A stretch of 64,000 bases of DNA from Algoriphagus boritolerans DSM 17298 = JCM 18970 (GCF_900108085.1 NZ_FNVR01000019.1:1-64000); one strand, 5' to 3'; positions 30,193 through 39,852 are shown, counted from the stretch's first letter. Made by a program: numbers and translations. The notes: generated by a model from the letters alone, not told the origin.

Positions 30193-32356
30193 TAGCTGCA
30201 AATTCCAAATCGATAGTTCTTCGGTCAATGTCGGTATTAACTACCCTGACCATTACTTTGTCACCCAAAGTGATCATTTTTTTATTTTTGCTCCCTACCA
30301 GTCGCATATTTCGCTGATCGAATTCATAGTAATCGTCATCCATGTCCTGGACTCGGATCATTCCCTCGCACTTGGTTTCTGTGATTTCCACAAAAACTCC
30401 CCACTCGGTCACGCCACTCACGATGCCTTCGTAATCCTTCTGCTCCGCAAGAGACATGTATTCGACCTGTTTGTATTTGATCGAAGCGCGCTCGGCATCT
30501 GCGGCACGTTTTTCCCGCTCTGAGGAATGAAGGCACTTCTGTTCCCAAGATTCGGCTTCAGGAGATTTGCCTCCGTCCAGATAGTGCTCCAAAAGCCGGT
30601 GCACCATCATATCCGGATAGCGACGAATCGGCGAGGTGAAATGCGTATAGTGCGCAAATGCCAATCCAAAGTGCCCTTTGGGCTCGGTGGTGTATTTGGC
30701 TTTAGCCATGCTTCGGATTGCGAGTTGTTCCAAGACATTTTGTTCGGGCTTGCCTTGGATTTCTTCCATCAATTTGTTTAGGGATGTCGAGATTTTCTGG
30801 ACATTGGTCACGTCCATTTGGTGGCCAAAACGCTTCGCAAATCCTGAGAAAGTCTCCAATCGATCCAGATCCGGACTGTCGTGGGTTCGATACACAAAGG
30901 TATCCATCCCGTTGTTTTTCTTGAAAATGAATTCTGCCACATACTTATTGGCCAAGAGCATAAACTCCTCGATCAGCTTGTGGATGTCTTTTCGTTCTTT
31001 GACAAAAAGTCCAAGTGGCTTACCGGCTTCATCCAATTTGAATTTGACTTCAACGGTTTCAAAGTTGACCGCACCCTGGTCGAACCGCTTCTTTCGGATT
31101 TTTTTCGCCAGATCATTGAGCAAAGTCAATTCTTTGTAGAAATCTCCTGACTGTGTATCGATGCATTCCTGCGCTTCTTCGTAGGTATACCTTCGATCAG
31201 AGTGAATGACTGTTCTCCCGATCCAATATTTGAGTACGTTCGCATTCTGATCCAGTTCGAATACGCAGGCAAAAGTCAACTTATCTTCTTTTGGACGAAG
31301 GGAGCATAATCCATTGCTGAGTCGTTCGGGAAGCATCGGAATTGTCCGATCGACGAGATAAACAGAGGTGGCTCGGTGGAACGCTTCTTTTTCCAAGGCA
31401 GTCTTTGGCTTGACATAGTGGGTCACATCGGCGATGTGGACACCGACTTCCAAGTTTCCGTTTTCCAATTCCCGATAGGAGATCGCATCATCAAAATCCT
31501 TGGCATCCGCCGGATCGATAGTGAAGGTGGTGACGCCTCGGAAGTCTTTTCGAGCTTTGACTTCCTTGTCGGTGATTTTATCTGAAATCGCATTGGCTTC
31601 GGCATCAGGCTCTTGTGGATATTCAAAGGGAAGTCCAAATTCTGCCATGATGGAGTGGATTTCCACTTCGTGCAAACCTGCTTTTCCCAAGACCCGTATG
31701 ACTTTTCCCGTTGGGTTTTTGTCGTCCTCACGCCATTCGGTCAGTTTGACGATGACTTTTTCGTTGTGTTCGGCTCCCATAAGATCGCCACGATGCACGA
31801 AGATGTCCTTGTGCATCTTTTTGAAATCGGGCACGACGAATGCAAAACGGGGAGATATCTCCACCCGCCCGACGAATTCATCCCGGTTGCGTTCTATGAT
31901 TTCAAGTACCCGACCTTCGGTTCGGCCGGTTTTCCCTTTGAGAGGAAAAAGCATCACTCGGACCTTATCGCCATCCAGTGCTTGCTTGAGGTCGGCTTCT
32001 TTAACCAAGATATCTCCATCAGCCACTTCCGGATTATCCGGAACGATGAATGCAAAGCGTGGATTTACAAAGTCGACTGTTCCAGTGATGAAGGAAGGAT
32101 CCTTGGTCGAGCTGAAATAGTTTCGTGAATTTCTGGATACAGCTCCTGATTCGACCAATTGTTGAAGAATCGGATCGACTCCCCCTTTAAGGAGGGAGTC
32201 GCGGATTTCCAGTTTTTTGGTGATCTGTTTGGAATTGAATTCTTCTCCGTAGTTGGATTCTAAAAATTGAAGGATTCGGCGCGCCAAGTTTGCAGCGTCA
32301 TCGGATGGTCTTCTAACTTTATTTTTTGAGTTTTTTCGTTCTGGTTTTCTTCCCAT
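30155..32356 (-). CDS. rnr: Ribonuclease R
   Basis: This 733-residue 3'-5' exoribonuclease degrades structured RNA. It has an N-terminal winged-helix/cold-shock part (about 1-230), an RNB catalytic domain with DPADAKDFDDAIS near residue 285 (the Asp cluster for Mg2+), the HADVTHYV-type segment as VHIADVTHYVK, and a C-terminal S1 domain (YEGIVSGVTEWGVFVEI). A basic tail ends the protein. It is the first gene of a probable rnr - prenyl synthase - rhomboid operon with overlapping or touching ends. Confidence 0.96.
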   Translation of the reverse strand: MGRKPERKNSKNKVRRPSDDAANLARRILQFLESNYGEEFNSKQITKKLEIRDSLLKGGVDPILQQLVESGAVSRNSRNYFSSTKDPSFITGTVDFVNPRFAFIVPDNPEVADGDILVKEADLKQALDGDKVRVMLFPLKGKTGRTEGRVLEIIERNRDEFVGRVEISPRFAFVVPDFKKMHKDIFVHRGDLMGAEHNEKVIVKLTEWREDDKNPTGKVIRVLGKAGLHEVEIHSIMAEFGLPFEYPQEPDAEANAISDKITDKEVKARKDFRGVTTFTIDPADAKDFDDAISYRELENGNLEVGVHIADVTHYVKPKTALEKEAFHRATSVYLVDRTIPMLPERLSNGLCSLRPKEDKLTFACVFELDQNANVLKYWIGRTVIHSDRRYTYEEAQECIDTQSGDFYKELTLLNDLAKKIRKKRFDQGAVNFETVEVKFKLDEAGKPLGLFVKERKDIHKLIEEFMLLANKYVAEFIFKKNNGMDTFVYRTHDSPDLDRLETFSGFAKRFGHQMDVTNVQKISTSLNKLMEEIQGKPEQNVLEQLAIRSMAKAKYTTEPKGHFGLAFAHYTHFTSPIRRYPDMMVHRLLEHYLDGGKSPEAESWEQKCLHSSEREKRAADAERASIKYKQVEYMSLAEQKDYEGIVSGVTEWGVFVEITETKCEGMIRVQDMDDDYYEFDQRNMRLVGSKNKKMITLGDKVMVRVVNTDIDRRTIDLEFAANDRKKPRSRPFN

Positions 32357-32406
32357 GATTTGGGGTGTTTTTTAATAAGGTAAAAAAGATTTAGATGCAT
32401 TTAACA

Positions 32407-33159
32407 TTAATCTTTGTGATCTTTTTTTGAATCTTCTGAATGGGCAATTTCAATTTCCAATTCATCGAGTTGTGGATGCATGGCCATGTAGATACGGGCT
32501 GTCACCTCTACATCACGGAGGCAGTATTTTTTGATTTTCTCAAGGTCGTTTTCATGATAAAATGTACTGTTGACCTGACTTCCGTCGATTCCGTCTTTCG
32601 ATGTCGGTATTCCAAAAACTGCTGCCAAAAGCTCCAGGCGGGTGTAATGCTTGTAGTCGCCAAATTTCCACATCTCCATGGTGTCCAAGTGACGGACCTC
32701 CCAAGGTTTTTTGCCTGCAATCTGAAGGGGTTCAGGTAGGGGTATTCCCTGAATCAGCATTCTCCGGCAAAGATAGGGAAAGTCAAACTCCTTTCCGTTA
32801 TGTGCACAAAGCACCCACTTTTTTTTGTTTAATAAGTCCTTTAGTGCCAAAAGAAGTTCCCGCTCGTCCGAATCTCCAAATATTTTGGACCGAAAAATCA
32901 ATTTCTTGTCCTTCTTTTTGGTTTGGAAAAAACCGACACCAACGCAAATCACCTGTCCAAATTCAGCGTGAATGCCCGCCCGATCAAAATATAAAGACCC
33001 TGGAATAAGCTCAACTTGGCTTTCCATTCGGATCAGGAGTTCTTTTTTGATCCACTCCTCCTGAAGCCTCGGGTCAAGTTCCTCAAATTTTTCAGTTTGT
33101 GAGGCCGTCTCAATATCCAAAAACAAAATGTCGCTGAGTTGATCAAAAAAGTCTGCCAT
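32407..33159 (-). CDS. PolB-type 3'-5' exonuclease (DEDDy-like)
   Basis: This is a 250-residue RNase H-fold exonuclease of the PolB-related predicted exonuclease group. Exo I is FLDIETAS (D15, E17), Exo II is CAHNGKEFDFPYL, and Exo III is KYCLRDVEVTARIY, giving the acidic metal-binding set. No polymerase domain is attached. It lies about 50 bases upstream of rnr in the same orientation and could be cotranscribed. DNA repair or RNA processing are both plausible. Confidence 0.85.
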   Translation of the reverse strand: MADFFDQLSDILFLDIETASQTEKFEELDPRLQEEWIKKELLIRMESQVELIPGSLYFDRAGIHAEFGQVICVGVGFFQTKKKDKKLIFRSKIFGDSDERELLLALKDLLNKKKWVLCAHNGKEFDFPYLCRRMLIQGIPLPEPLQIAGKKPWEVRHLDTMEMWKFGDYKHYTRLELLAAVFGIPTSKDGIDGSQVNSTFYHENDLEKIKKYCLRDVEVTARIYMAMHPQLDELEIEIAHSEDSKKDHKD

Positions 33160-33170
33160 TTGGTCAAAGT

Positions 33171-33572
33171 TTAGCTGTGAAGGATTCCCTCCAATCCGAG
33201 TTCCGGGATTTTGCGGAGGTGGGCAGGTTCAAAACTGCCTGAAGTAAAGATAAACTTTTTGTCAAAAATCTGATCCAGAATGTAGTAGCTCACCCAAAAT
33301 TCATTGGTCAGTTGAAAGACTGAAGGATTGATTGCTTCCACTTTGGCGACTGATTCCGATCCTAATTCCTCGATTACATGACGGAGCGTGGAGGTTTGTC
33401 GTTTTTCTCCATCCAATATTCCGTAACCTTTGGAAGTGATCATGACTGTCTTCAATTCGATCAAGTTGAGGTTGATAATGTAGACATTCCATTCAATGCC
33501 GTTTGGTGTTTCGATTTTAGCTATGGCTAACTTCACTCCTGTCACCGGTGAAAAATCGATGTCTTTTTTCAT
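33171..33572 (-). CDS. Conserved hypothetical protein
   Basis: This 133-residue soluble protein has no clear motif I can name. It has alternating beta strands early (VKLAIAKIETPNGIEWNVYI), a TSKGYG turn, and a helix-rich end. It lies 11 bases from the exonuclease start in the same direction, so it heads the operon with the exonuclease and rnr. The regular codon use and operon position make it a real gene. Confidence 0.7.
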   Translation of the reverse strand: MKKDIDFSPVTGVKLAIAKIETPNGIEWNVYIINLNLIELKTVMITSKGYGILDGEKRQTSTLRHVIEELGSESVAKVEAINPSVFQLTNEFWVSYYILDQIFDKKFIFTSGSFEPAHLRKIPELGLEGILHS

Positions 33573-33624
33573 TATTGTACTTTTAAAAGAGATCTTCTTA
33601 TTCTATCTCTAACTATCTTATCTC

Positions 33625-33752
33625 GCAGGCCCGCAGCAAATCTCCATTTATCTCGCGAAGCGTATATCTATCTATTTCGCCAGCATATTTCGCGAAGCCT
33701 ATCTCTATATTATCTCGCAAAGCCTATCTCTTATTTCGCGCAGCATATCTTT
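33625..33752. repeat. Degenerate ~20-bp tandem repeat
   Basis: About five imperfect units of the form TTAT[CT]TCGC..AGC.TAT lie between the lipB stop and the hypothetical gene's promoter (for example TTATCTCGCGAAGCGTATAT, TTATCTCGCAAAGCCTATCT, TTATTTCGCGCAGCATATCT). No coding potential. Confidence 0.65.
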
Positions 33753-34469
33753 TTAAATAATCTCCATTTCAAATAAGTCCCGAAGATGTCCTTTTACCCG
33801 TTCTTTTGCCTCAGCTTCATCAATTGGTCTTCCCAATTCCAAATGAAGGGAAGTCACTGCTTTGTCGTCAATGCCGCAGGGAATGATATGAGCGAAGTAG
33901 CTGAGGTCCACATTCAGGTTGAATGCAAAACCATGCATGGTCACCCAGCGGCTGGACTTGACACCCATCGCGCAGATTTTCCGTGGGTTGATTTGCTTGT
34001 CGTGATCCAGCCAAACCCCGGTTAATCCATCAATTCGGCCAGTCGGAATTCCATAGTCCGCCAAAGTCAGTATGATCGCTTCCTCAAGCAGTCGCAGGTA
34101 TTTGTGAATGTCGGTGAAGAAATTGTCCAAATCGAGAATAGGATAGCCGACCAGTTGTCCTGGGCCGTGATAGGTGATGTCTCCACCTCGATTGATTTTG
34201 TAATAGCTGGCCTCATGCTTTTCAAGTCCTGATTCGTCCAACAGGAGGTTTTCAGGCTTCCCGCTTTTGCCCAGGGTATATACATGAGGATGTTCGACGA
34301 AAAGCAGGTGATTGGGTGTTGCGGCCTGTTCTGTAGGAGGGAGGCTGCGGTTTTTGATTTTAAGCGCTACTGTTTCTGCAAAAATCGCCTCTTGAAAATC
34401 CCAAGCCTCTTGGTAATCCATCCGGCCCAGATCTCGGAATTTTACGGTTTTATTGATAATTTCGTTCAT
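33753..34469 (-). CDS. lipB: Lipoyl(octanoyl) transferase
   Basis: This 238-residue enzyme moves octanoyl groups from acyl carrier protein to lipoyl domains of dehydrogenase complexes. The family motif GGDITYHGPGQLVGYP is near residue 94, the catalytic Lys is in MGVKSSRWVTMHG near 167, and the catalytic Cys is in IIPCGIDDKAVTS near 195. Full length. It is divergent from yraN, with an 81-base gap that carries both promoters. Confidence 0.95.
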   Translation of the reverse strand: MNEIINKTVKFRDLGRMDYQEAWDFQEAIFAETVALKIKNRSLPPTEQAATPNHLLFVEHPHVYTLGKSGKPENLLLDESGLEKHEASYYKINRGGDITYHGPGQLVGYPILDLDNFFTDIHKYLRLLEEAIILTLADYGIPTGRIDGLTGVWLDHDKQINPRKICAMGVKSSRWVTMHGFAFNLNVDLSYFAHIIPCGIDDKAVTSLHLELGRPIDEAEAKERVKGHLRDLFEMEII

Positions 34470-34550
34470 GTGTTATCCTTTCGGAATTCACTTTTAAACA
34501 GCGCTTTTGGCTGTGACGTTCTTCGACTTTTCAAAATTAATCAAATAAAC

Positions 34551-34907
34551 ATGGCAGAACACAATGACAACGGAAGACTCGCAGAGCAGCTTGCAGCAGA
34601 TTGGCTGGTGAGCAAAGGGTATGAACTTTTGGATACCAACTATCGGCACGGTCATGCAGAGCTAGATCTCGTCATGAAATTTAATGGTTTGCTGATTTTT
34701 ATCGAAGTGAAATTCAGGTCAGGAACAGGCTTTGGCTTTGCCGAGGAGTTTGTGGATTCAACCAAGAAAAAGCTTTTGGTCAAAGCTGCGGATCATTACA
34801 TCTATGAAAAAGATTGGCATAAAGACATCCGTTTTGATATTGTGGGCGTCTACAGGGATCGGAATGGGACGATTAACTTCAGACACTTTGAAGACGCCTT
34901 TTACTAG
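34551..34907 (+). CDS. YraN/UPF0102-family nuclease-fold protein
   Basis: This 118-residue protein has a PD-(D/E)xK fold: RLAEQLAADWLVSKGY, then GHAELDLVMK and IFIEVKFR, with the E-x-D and E-V-K residues of the active site present. I place the start at the ATG at 34551 because the open frame upstream overlaps lipB and encodes nothing recognisable. Family members are predicted endonucleases or Holliday-junction-related proteins without a settled role. Confidence 0.9.
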   Translation: MAEHNDNGRLAEQLAADWLVSKGYELLDTNYRHGHAELDLVMKFNGLLIFIEVKFRSGTGFGFAEEFVDSTKKKLLVKAADHYIYEKDWHKDIRFDIVGVYRDRNGTINFRHFEDAFY

Positions 34908-34935
34908 GGCAACAGGTAAATTCCGAGAAAAAGAA

Positions 34936-35790
34936 TCAGATGTCCTTTCGGTAGATTAAGTTACCGTCCTTATCCCATTCGGCCCGGATGTAGGGGCGGA
35001 AATTTTTAGTATAGGGCTCCTCCTGATATTGAATTTCACGTTTGCGGATAGCTTTCTCATTGTTCGTGTCCCAATATTCCGTCCAAAGGCCCACTTTTTC
35101 GCCATACTTGTATTCTCCGGTTACGGCAATTTGCTGATCCTCGTGAAAATAAAAGTAGTTTCCTTCCTCGAGGCCGTATTGGATCGGGATGATTTCTTCA
35201 ATGGATTTCGATTCCTGATTGTAATAAGTGATCCTGGATTCCCGTGGCCAGCCTTCCGAATAGTGATTTTTGTCCTGAAGGACATTGTTATCATCAAAGA
35301 GCATCCAGGTTTTATGCTTGGTGCCGTAATAGAACATCCCACTTTCTACGACTGTCTCATTGACAATTCGCTCATACGGTCCATGAAGAAGGTAACCACT
35401 TCCTCTTGTATAGCCGGAGGTTTTGATGGCTCGCTCTTTAGGATTATACCAGTAGACGTCCCGAATGTAAGGATCGGGATTTCGTTCCGCATCCGTGTAG
35501 TTGAAATATTCATAATAAGACTGTCCTCGGATCTCACGACGGGTAAAGCCACGCTGTGTCTTGATTCCAAACCAGATATTTTTTCTGGCCTTTTTCTTCT
35601 TTTCCTTTTTCTCATCTTTTTCTTTTTCCTCATCAAAAAGCAGTAAGGGAGCGATGGATGGGAGTAAGGCAGAATTGACTACGCCCGTAGAATCCGGATC
35701 AGACTTTTCCTCGGCATTTTTATTTTGGGCAAAAGCTAGTTTGCCTGAAACAAATAAAAGAATAAGAAAAACCAATAATCTCCTGCTCAT
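34936..35790 (-). CDS. Exported MORN-repeat-like protein
   Basis: This 284-residue protein has a signal peptide (MSRRLLVFLILLFVSGKLAFAQ), then a low-complexity KEKDEKKEKKKKARK stretch (about 55-70), then MORN-variant repeats of the YwqK type (GYLLHGPYERI, SGMFYYGTKHKTWMLFDDN, GEYKYGEKVGLWTEYWD). The repeats usually form a beta-rich scaffold. Probably periplasmic or outer-membrane associated. Function unknown. Confidence 0.75.
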   Translation of the reverse strand: MSRRLLVFLILLFVSGKLAFAQNKNAEEKSDPDSTGVVNSALLPSIAPLLLFDEEKEKDEKKEKKKKARKNIWFGIKTQRGFTRREIRGQSYYEYFNYTDAERNPDPYIRDVYWYNPKERAIKTSGYTRGSGYLLHGPYERIVNETVVESGMFYYGTKHKTWMLFDDNNVLQDKNHYSEGWPRESRITYYNQESKSIEEIIPIQYGLEEGNYFYFHEDQQIAVTGEYKYGEKVGLWTEYWDTNNEKAIRKREIQYQEEPYTKNFRPYIRAEWDKDGNLIYRKDI

Positions 35791-35886
35791 AGAATGAAAA
35801 ACGGTAGTTTTTGCTAACTATTTTGTCCAAAAATAACATTAAAGCATCAATTCTCCCGTATTGTTTAGATTTTATAAACTTCTGCC

Positions 35887-35894
35887 TATTTTTG
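35887..35894 (+). promoter_or_regulatory. -7 element of the aminotransferase gene
   Basis: TATTTTTG matches TAnnTTTG, 29 bases before the start. A TTG about 23 bases further upstream may serve as the -33 element. Confidence 0.45.
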
Positions 35895-35922
35895 AGGAAT
35901 TTGTAAAATAATCACATAAAAA

Positions 35923-37125
35923 ATGAATTCTATTCTATCAGATCGCGTCTTGAATATGGAGGAGTCCGCTACCTTGGCTATGGCAAAAAAAGCCCGGGAG
36001 CTGAAATCTCAAGGTATTGACATCATCAGCCTGAGCTTGGGGGAGCCGGATTTTAAGACGCCTCAGCACATTCAGGATGCAGCCAAGGCAGCAATTGATG
36101 AAGGAAAATACTTTTGGTACTCACCTGTGGCGGGATACCAGGATCTGAGAGAAGCGATTGCAAAAAAGCTTCGGGAGGAAAATGAAATCTCTGCTGCAAA
36201 AGCTGAACATATTGTCGTTTCCACCGGGGCAAAGCATTCAATTGCCAATGTGTTCATGTGCCTGATCAATGAAGGGGACGAAGTGGTTATTTTTTCACCG
36301 TATTGGGTGAGCTATGCCGAAATTATCAAGTTGGCAGGCGGAGTTCCCATCCTCATCGAAGGTACCTTGGAGAATAACTTCAAAGCTACAGCAGCCCAGC
36401 TCGAAGCAGCCGTAACTCCAAAAACCAAAGCGGTAATTTATTCCTCACCCTGTAATCCGACCGGATCGGTTTTCTCCAAAACTGAACTTGAAGCCATTGC
36501 TGAAGTGGTCAAAAAGCATCCAAGCATGATGGTGATTGCCGATGAGATCTACGAATTGATCAATTTTGTGGGTAGAAATTACAGCATTGCATCCTTCCCC
36601 GGGATGTTTGAGCGTACGATCACTGTCAATGGATTCTCAAAAGGTTACGCAATGACGGGCTGGAGAGTAGGTTATATCTGTGCACCCTTAGAGATTGCTA
36701 AGGCCTGCGAAAAAATCCAAGGCCAATTCACTTCCGGTGGCACAGGCATCGCTCAGCGGGCTGCTTTGGCCGGGATCTCCGGTGATCAAGGTCCCTCTAA
36801 AGCCATGGCTGAAGCCTATCTGAGAAGAAGAAATTTGGTTTTGGACTTGATTCAAGACATTCCCGGAATCAAAACCCATATTCCGGAAGGCGCATTTTAT
36901 TTCTTCCCGGATGTGAGTGCTTTCTTCGGTAAGTCCGCACATGGGTATGAAGTAAAAACTGCCGACGACCTTTGTCTTTATTTGTTGGCTATCGCAAATG
37001 TTTCCCTGGTGACAGGAGAAGCTTTCGGCGCACCTAGCTGCATCCGATTGTCCTATGCGGCATCGGATGAAGAATTGGTGGAAGCAATGAAACGAATCAA
37101 AAAGGCATTGGGCGAACTGGCTTAA
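35923..37125 (+). CDS. PLP-dependent aminotransferase, class I (aspartate aminotransferase-like)
   Basis: This 400-residue fold-type I aminotransferase has SLGEPDF near residue 40 and the PLP-lysine motif NGFSKGYAMTGWRVGY near 237-252, with N-P-T-G in SSPCNPTGSVF near 174 and a C-terminal arginine for the substrate carboxylate (SCIRLSYAAS). It probably converts aspartate or a related amino acid with 2-oxoglutarate. The exact substrate is not readable. Followed by its own terminator. Confidence 0.9.
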   Translation: MNSILSDRVLNMEESATLAMAKKARELKSQGIDIISLSLGEPDFKTPQHIQDAAKAAIDEGKYFWYSPVAGYQDLREAIAKKLREENEISAAKAEHIVVSTGAKHSIANVFMCLINEGDEVVIFSPYWVSYAEIIKLAGGVPILIEGTLENNFKATAAQLEAAVTPKTKAVIYSSPCNPTGSVFSKTELEAIAEVVKKHPSMMVIADEIYELINFVGRNYSIASFPGMFERTITVNGFSKGYAMTGWRVGYICAPLEIAKACEKIQGQFTSGGTGIAQRAALAGISGDQGPSKAMAEAYLRRRNLVLDLIQDIPGIKTHIPEGAFYFFPDVSAFFGKSAHGYEVKTADDLCLYLLAIANVSLVTGEAFGAPSCIRLSYAASDEELVEAMKRIKKALGELA

Positions 37126-37147
37126 ATTCAACAGGACATCAACAGCG

Positions 37148-37176
37148 GCCCGGATGAAAGTTCGGGCTATTTTTTT
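37148..37176 (+). terminator. Aminotransferase gene terminator
   Basis: GCCCG and CGGGC pair around a 10-base loop, followed by TATTTTTTT. Confidence 0.65.
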
Positions 37177-37217
37177 GCCTAGGAAGAAAGGCTTAATTTT
37201 GATCAAAATCCCAATAC

Positions 37218-37928
37218 ATGGCAGAAGTACTGGTAATCACCCCGGTGAAAAATTCAATCGAAACAACCCTTGACACGGCTAGTGCAATCGCTGCGTCAAA
37301 CGTCTCTGTCCGGCATATTATATTCAATGATTTCAGTACAGCAGAAACCAAATCAAGCCTTGAAGATCACCAATCCAAGATCGGGTACGAATTAATTCAC
37401 ATCGAAGACCTCACGGATCATCCTTCGCCGAACTATAAGCTTGTTTTGCAGCTAGCGCAAAAGATGGCTTTGGAAGCGGGATTACCCTTGCTGGTAGTCG
37501 AATCAGATGTGGTAATCAAGCATGATACGATTTCAAGTTTGCTTTCTCAGCAAGTTAAAAGTGCAAAATCCGGTTTGGTTGGATCAGTCACAGTGGATGA
37601 AGCAGGTGTAGTAAATTTTCCGTATCTAAAATTTAAAGGTGTAAAAGAATCAGTGATCAGGACACATCGTAGTCTGAGTTTTTGCTGTACACTTTTTACG
37701 CTGAATTTTCTGAAAAGCTATGATTTTGCCGGTTTGGATGAGGCAAAAGATTGGTATGATACCTTTATTTCCAAAAAGTCAATTGAGTTGGGTTTTGAAA
37801 ACTATGTCCTGATGAATGCGCCGGTTTGGCATCGACCGCATGCCAGTCGGCCTTGGAAGCAACTGAAATACACCAATCCTCTGAAATACTACTTTTTGAA
37901 ATTCTGGAAGGGGTTAGATAAGATTTAA
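37218..37928 (+). CDS. Glycosyltransferase family 2-like protein
   Basis: This 236-residue protein has a GT-A-like start (EVLVITPVKNSIETT), IIFNDFST where GT2 enzymes have the nucleotide-binding Asp, and VVESDVVIKHDT near residue 95, a probable D-x-D-like site. It is shorter than typical GT2 enzymes and lacks a membrane anchor. A -7 element TAATTTTG lies just upstream (37194-37201). It converges on a second glycosyltransferase gene, with the two stops adjacent. Confidence 0.75.
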   Translation: MAEVLVITPVKNSIETTLDTASAIAASNVSVRHIIFNDFSTAETKSSLEDHQSKIGYELIHIEDLTDHPSPNYKLVLQLAQKMALEAGLPLLVVESDVVIKHDTISSLLSQQVKSAKSGLVGSVTVDEAGVVNFPYLKFKGVKESVIRTHRSLSFCCTLFTLNFLKSYDFAGLDEAKDWYDTFISKKSIELGFENYVLMNAPVWHRPHASRPWKQLKYTNPLKYYFLKFWKGLDKI

Positions 37929-38708
37929 TTACAGCCTACCGAGCCATTTGAGCAAGGTATTGTAGGGTTTGGACCAAGTTCGCTGGAAACGAAGGGGGCC
38001 ATTCAGCTCCCTCTCAAAAAATTCAGGATGTTTGGCGTTGAGGTAAGCAATTCGTTCCCGCTTTTTCTGATTTGTACCTGTTTTTTTTCTTTTGCTTCCC
38101 GCATGAATCCGGTAAAAAAAACCAATGAAGGGTAGCTTTACGACTTTACCTCCATTCTTAAGGAGTTTTATCCAAAACTCCCAATCCTCTCGGCCCATTT
38201 TCATGTCTTCAGAGAAACCATCGACTTTTTCCCAATCTGATTTCCGGAAAAGTGAGCAGGCAAAGATCATATTATCCCTTGCCAAGAGATTAAGGCTAAA
38301 AGGCTTGAGTTTCCATGGTTTGGTGCCAAAATCTCCAAATTTTACTGCCTCACAATAGACAACTTTTGTCTCAGGGTCTAAATCAAGAACTTCGGCAGCC
38401 TTGGCTAGATAGTGTTCGGATATTAAATCATCAGCGCCCAATGGGAAGAGATAAATTCCTTTTGCAGCACTGCATCCTGTATTTAAAGCGGCTGATACGC
38501 CGGCATTTTCCTGAGAAATCACTTTTAATTCGGGATGAATCACCGCAAGAGAGTCCGCTATTGCAAGCGAAGAGTCCGTAGAACCATCATTTACGACAAT
38601 TACTTCCAATGGGCGATGCAAGGATGCAAGTGATGAGCGGATGGTTTCCTCTAGATATTTTTCCCCATTATATACAGGTATCACCACTGTAATTAGAGAA
38701 TCAGACAT
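37929..38708 (-). CDS. Glycosyltransferase family 2
   Basis: This 259-residue GT-A enzyme has ITVVIPVYNGEKYLEETI at the start, VVNDGSTDSS near 40, and LGADDLIS near 95 supplying the D-x-D metal site. It transfers a sugar from a nucleotide donor, probably to a surface glycan or protein. Its start codon overlaps the stop of the FkbM methyltransferase by one base, so the two are one operon. Confidence 0.88.
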   Translation of the reverse strand: MSDSLITVVIPVYNGEKYLEETIRSSLASLHRPLEVIVVNDGSTDSSLAIADSLAVIHPELKVISQENAGVSAALNTGCSAAKGIYLFPLGADDLISEHYLAKAAEVLDLDPETKVVYCEAVKFGDFGTKPWKLKPFSLNLLARDNMIFACSLFRKSDWEKVDGFSEDMKMGREDWEFWIKLLKNGGKVVKLPFIGFFYRIHAGSKRKKTGTNQKKRERIAYLNAKHPEFFERELNGPLRFQRTWSKPYNTLLKWLGRL

Positions 38709-39538
38709 TATTGAAAGAATTTTTCGAATTCATTTACAGGCTGCTTCATGGCCAGATTGTTATCCCCAAATCGACGTGTCACATAACCTTCCTCTTTCAG
38801 GATTGTCAATGCTAAGTGATAGTCTTCTTCGGATAGGCCTGCATTTTCAAATACAACAACTTTGGGTTGATGCTTTTTCAAGTCAAAAATTCGGATCACC
38901 TCCAAATCAAAACCCTCAGCATCAATTTGCAATAAATCGATGTTTTTAATACCAAACTCCCGGATTAGACTTTCTGGGGATATCACCCTGACCTCTTCCT
39001 GACTGATCCATTTTGATTTGTCTTGAGGAATAGTCTCACCATATTTTTTGCAGTTGTAGGCTACGATTCCGTTGTCAAATGCCTTGAGAACTTGCTCTTT
39101 GGAAAATGAGGAAAGGCCAGTTGCCCATCGGGTAGAGGAAAATCCGATTTTATACATCGGAAGTGTTCCGTCTTCAGGTCCTATCGCGGCGTTTAGCACG
39201 GTTATTCCCGTATTTTTGGAATAGATTTTCTGAGTAAATTCGGTAAACACAAAATTCTGAGGCTCAAGAAGCACTCCTTTCCAATTATCTCTCTTAATAA
39301 ACTTATGAATCGGATCATTACTTATTCCATCATTTGCTCCGATCTGTATTACTGTAAAATCCCCTTTTTTAGAAAGCGAGTAAGTGCTTAAAAATTCGCT
39401 TAGACTCCCCTTTTTAGGTGAATACAGGTACCGATAAAACCCTAAAAAAAGTGGGCTTTGAGTAGCACTTAAATGGAATCGATACTTTTTCCATTGATTT
39501 TGAATTCTTCGTTTAAGTGACAAATTTGGGGTTGACAC
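38708..39538 (-). CDS. FkbM-family methyltransferase
   Basis: This 276-residue SAM-dependent methyltransferase has motif I as VIQIGANDGISNDP near residue 59 and the FkbM segment LLQIDAEGFDLEVIRI near 218. FkbM enzymes O-methylate sugars or natural products; here, next to a glycosyltransferase, glycan methylation is likely. First gene of a two-gene operon. Confidence 0.88.
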   Translation of the reverse strand: MSTPNLSLKRRIQNQWKKYRFHLSATQSPLFLGFYRYLYSPKKGSLSEFLSTYSLSKKGDFTVIQIGANDGISNDPIHKFIKRDNWKGVLLEPQNFVFTEFTQKIYSKNTGITVLNAAIGPEDGTLPMYKIGFSSTRWATGLSSFSKEQVLKAFDNGIVAYNCKKYGETIPQDKSKWISQEEVRVISPESLIREFGIKNIDLLQIDAEGFDLEVIRIFDLKKHQPKVVVFENAGLSEEDYHLALTILKEEGYVTRRFGDNNLAMKQPVNEFEKFFQ

Positions 39539-39852
39539 GGTTGATTGATAGGTTTAGTTTGGACAATAAAATCAGTATAACCAAAATTACAAACGGATTT
39601 AAAATTTAATTAAACGCTGTATTTCAAAAGTTAGTACAAATTTTTGGATGATTTTGTCAATCTCAGAAAGGCCTTAAATTACCCAAATTTCGTGTTTTTC
39701 AACTGAAGATTCCAAGAAAAAGCCCATCAATCGGTATCATTTGTTTCAGGTAAAGTTATTTGAATCATTTGGCTGAATACTTGTTGTGAGCCTGCTTGGC
39801 GAAAGTCAGGTATCTTATCAGTATCAATGGGAATAAATATTCTACCGGGCTT
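39539..39852. other. Intergenic region, no gene seen
   Basis: This is an AT-rich gap between the divergent FkbM and DUF4421 genes. I see no RNA gene, repeat or strong promoter match. A TTG-initiated frame from 39796 only extends the DUF4421 protein without adding a signal peptide. Confidence 0.5.

Noticed and set aside
30527-32128. Long plus-strand frames opposite rnr
   Set aside because: They are shadows of a well-conserved RNase R gene and encode no recognisable motif.
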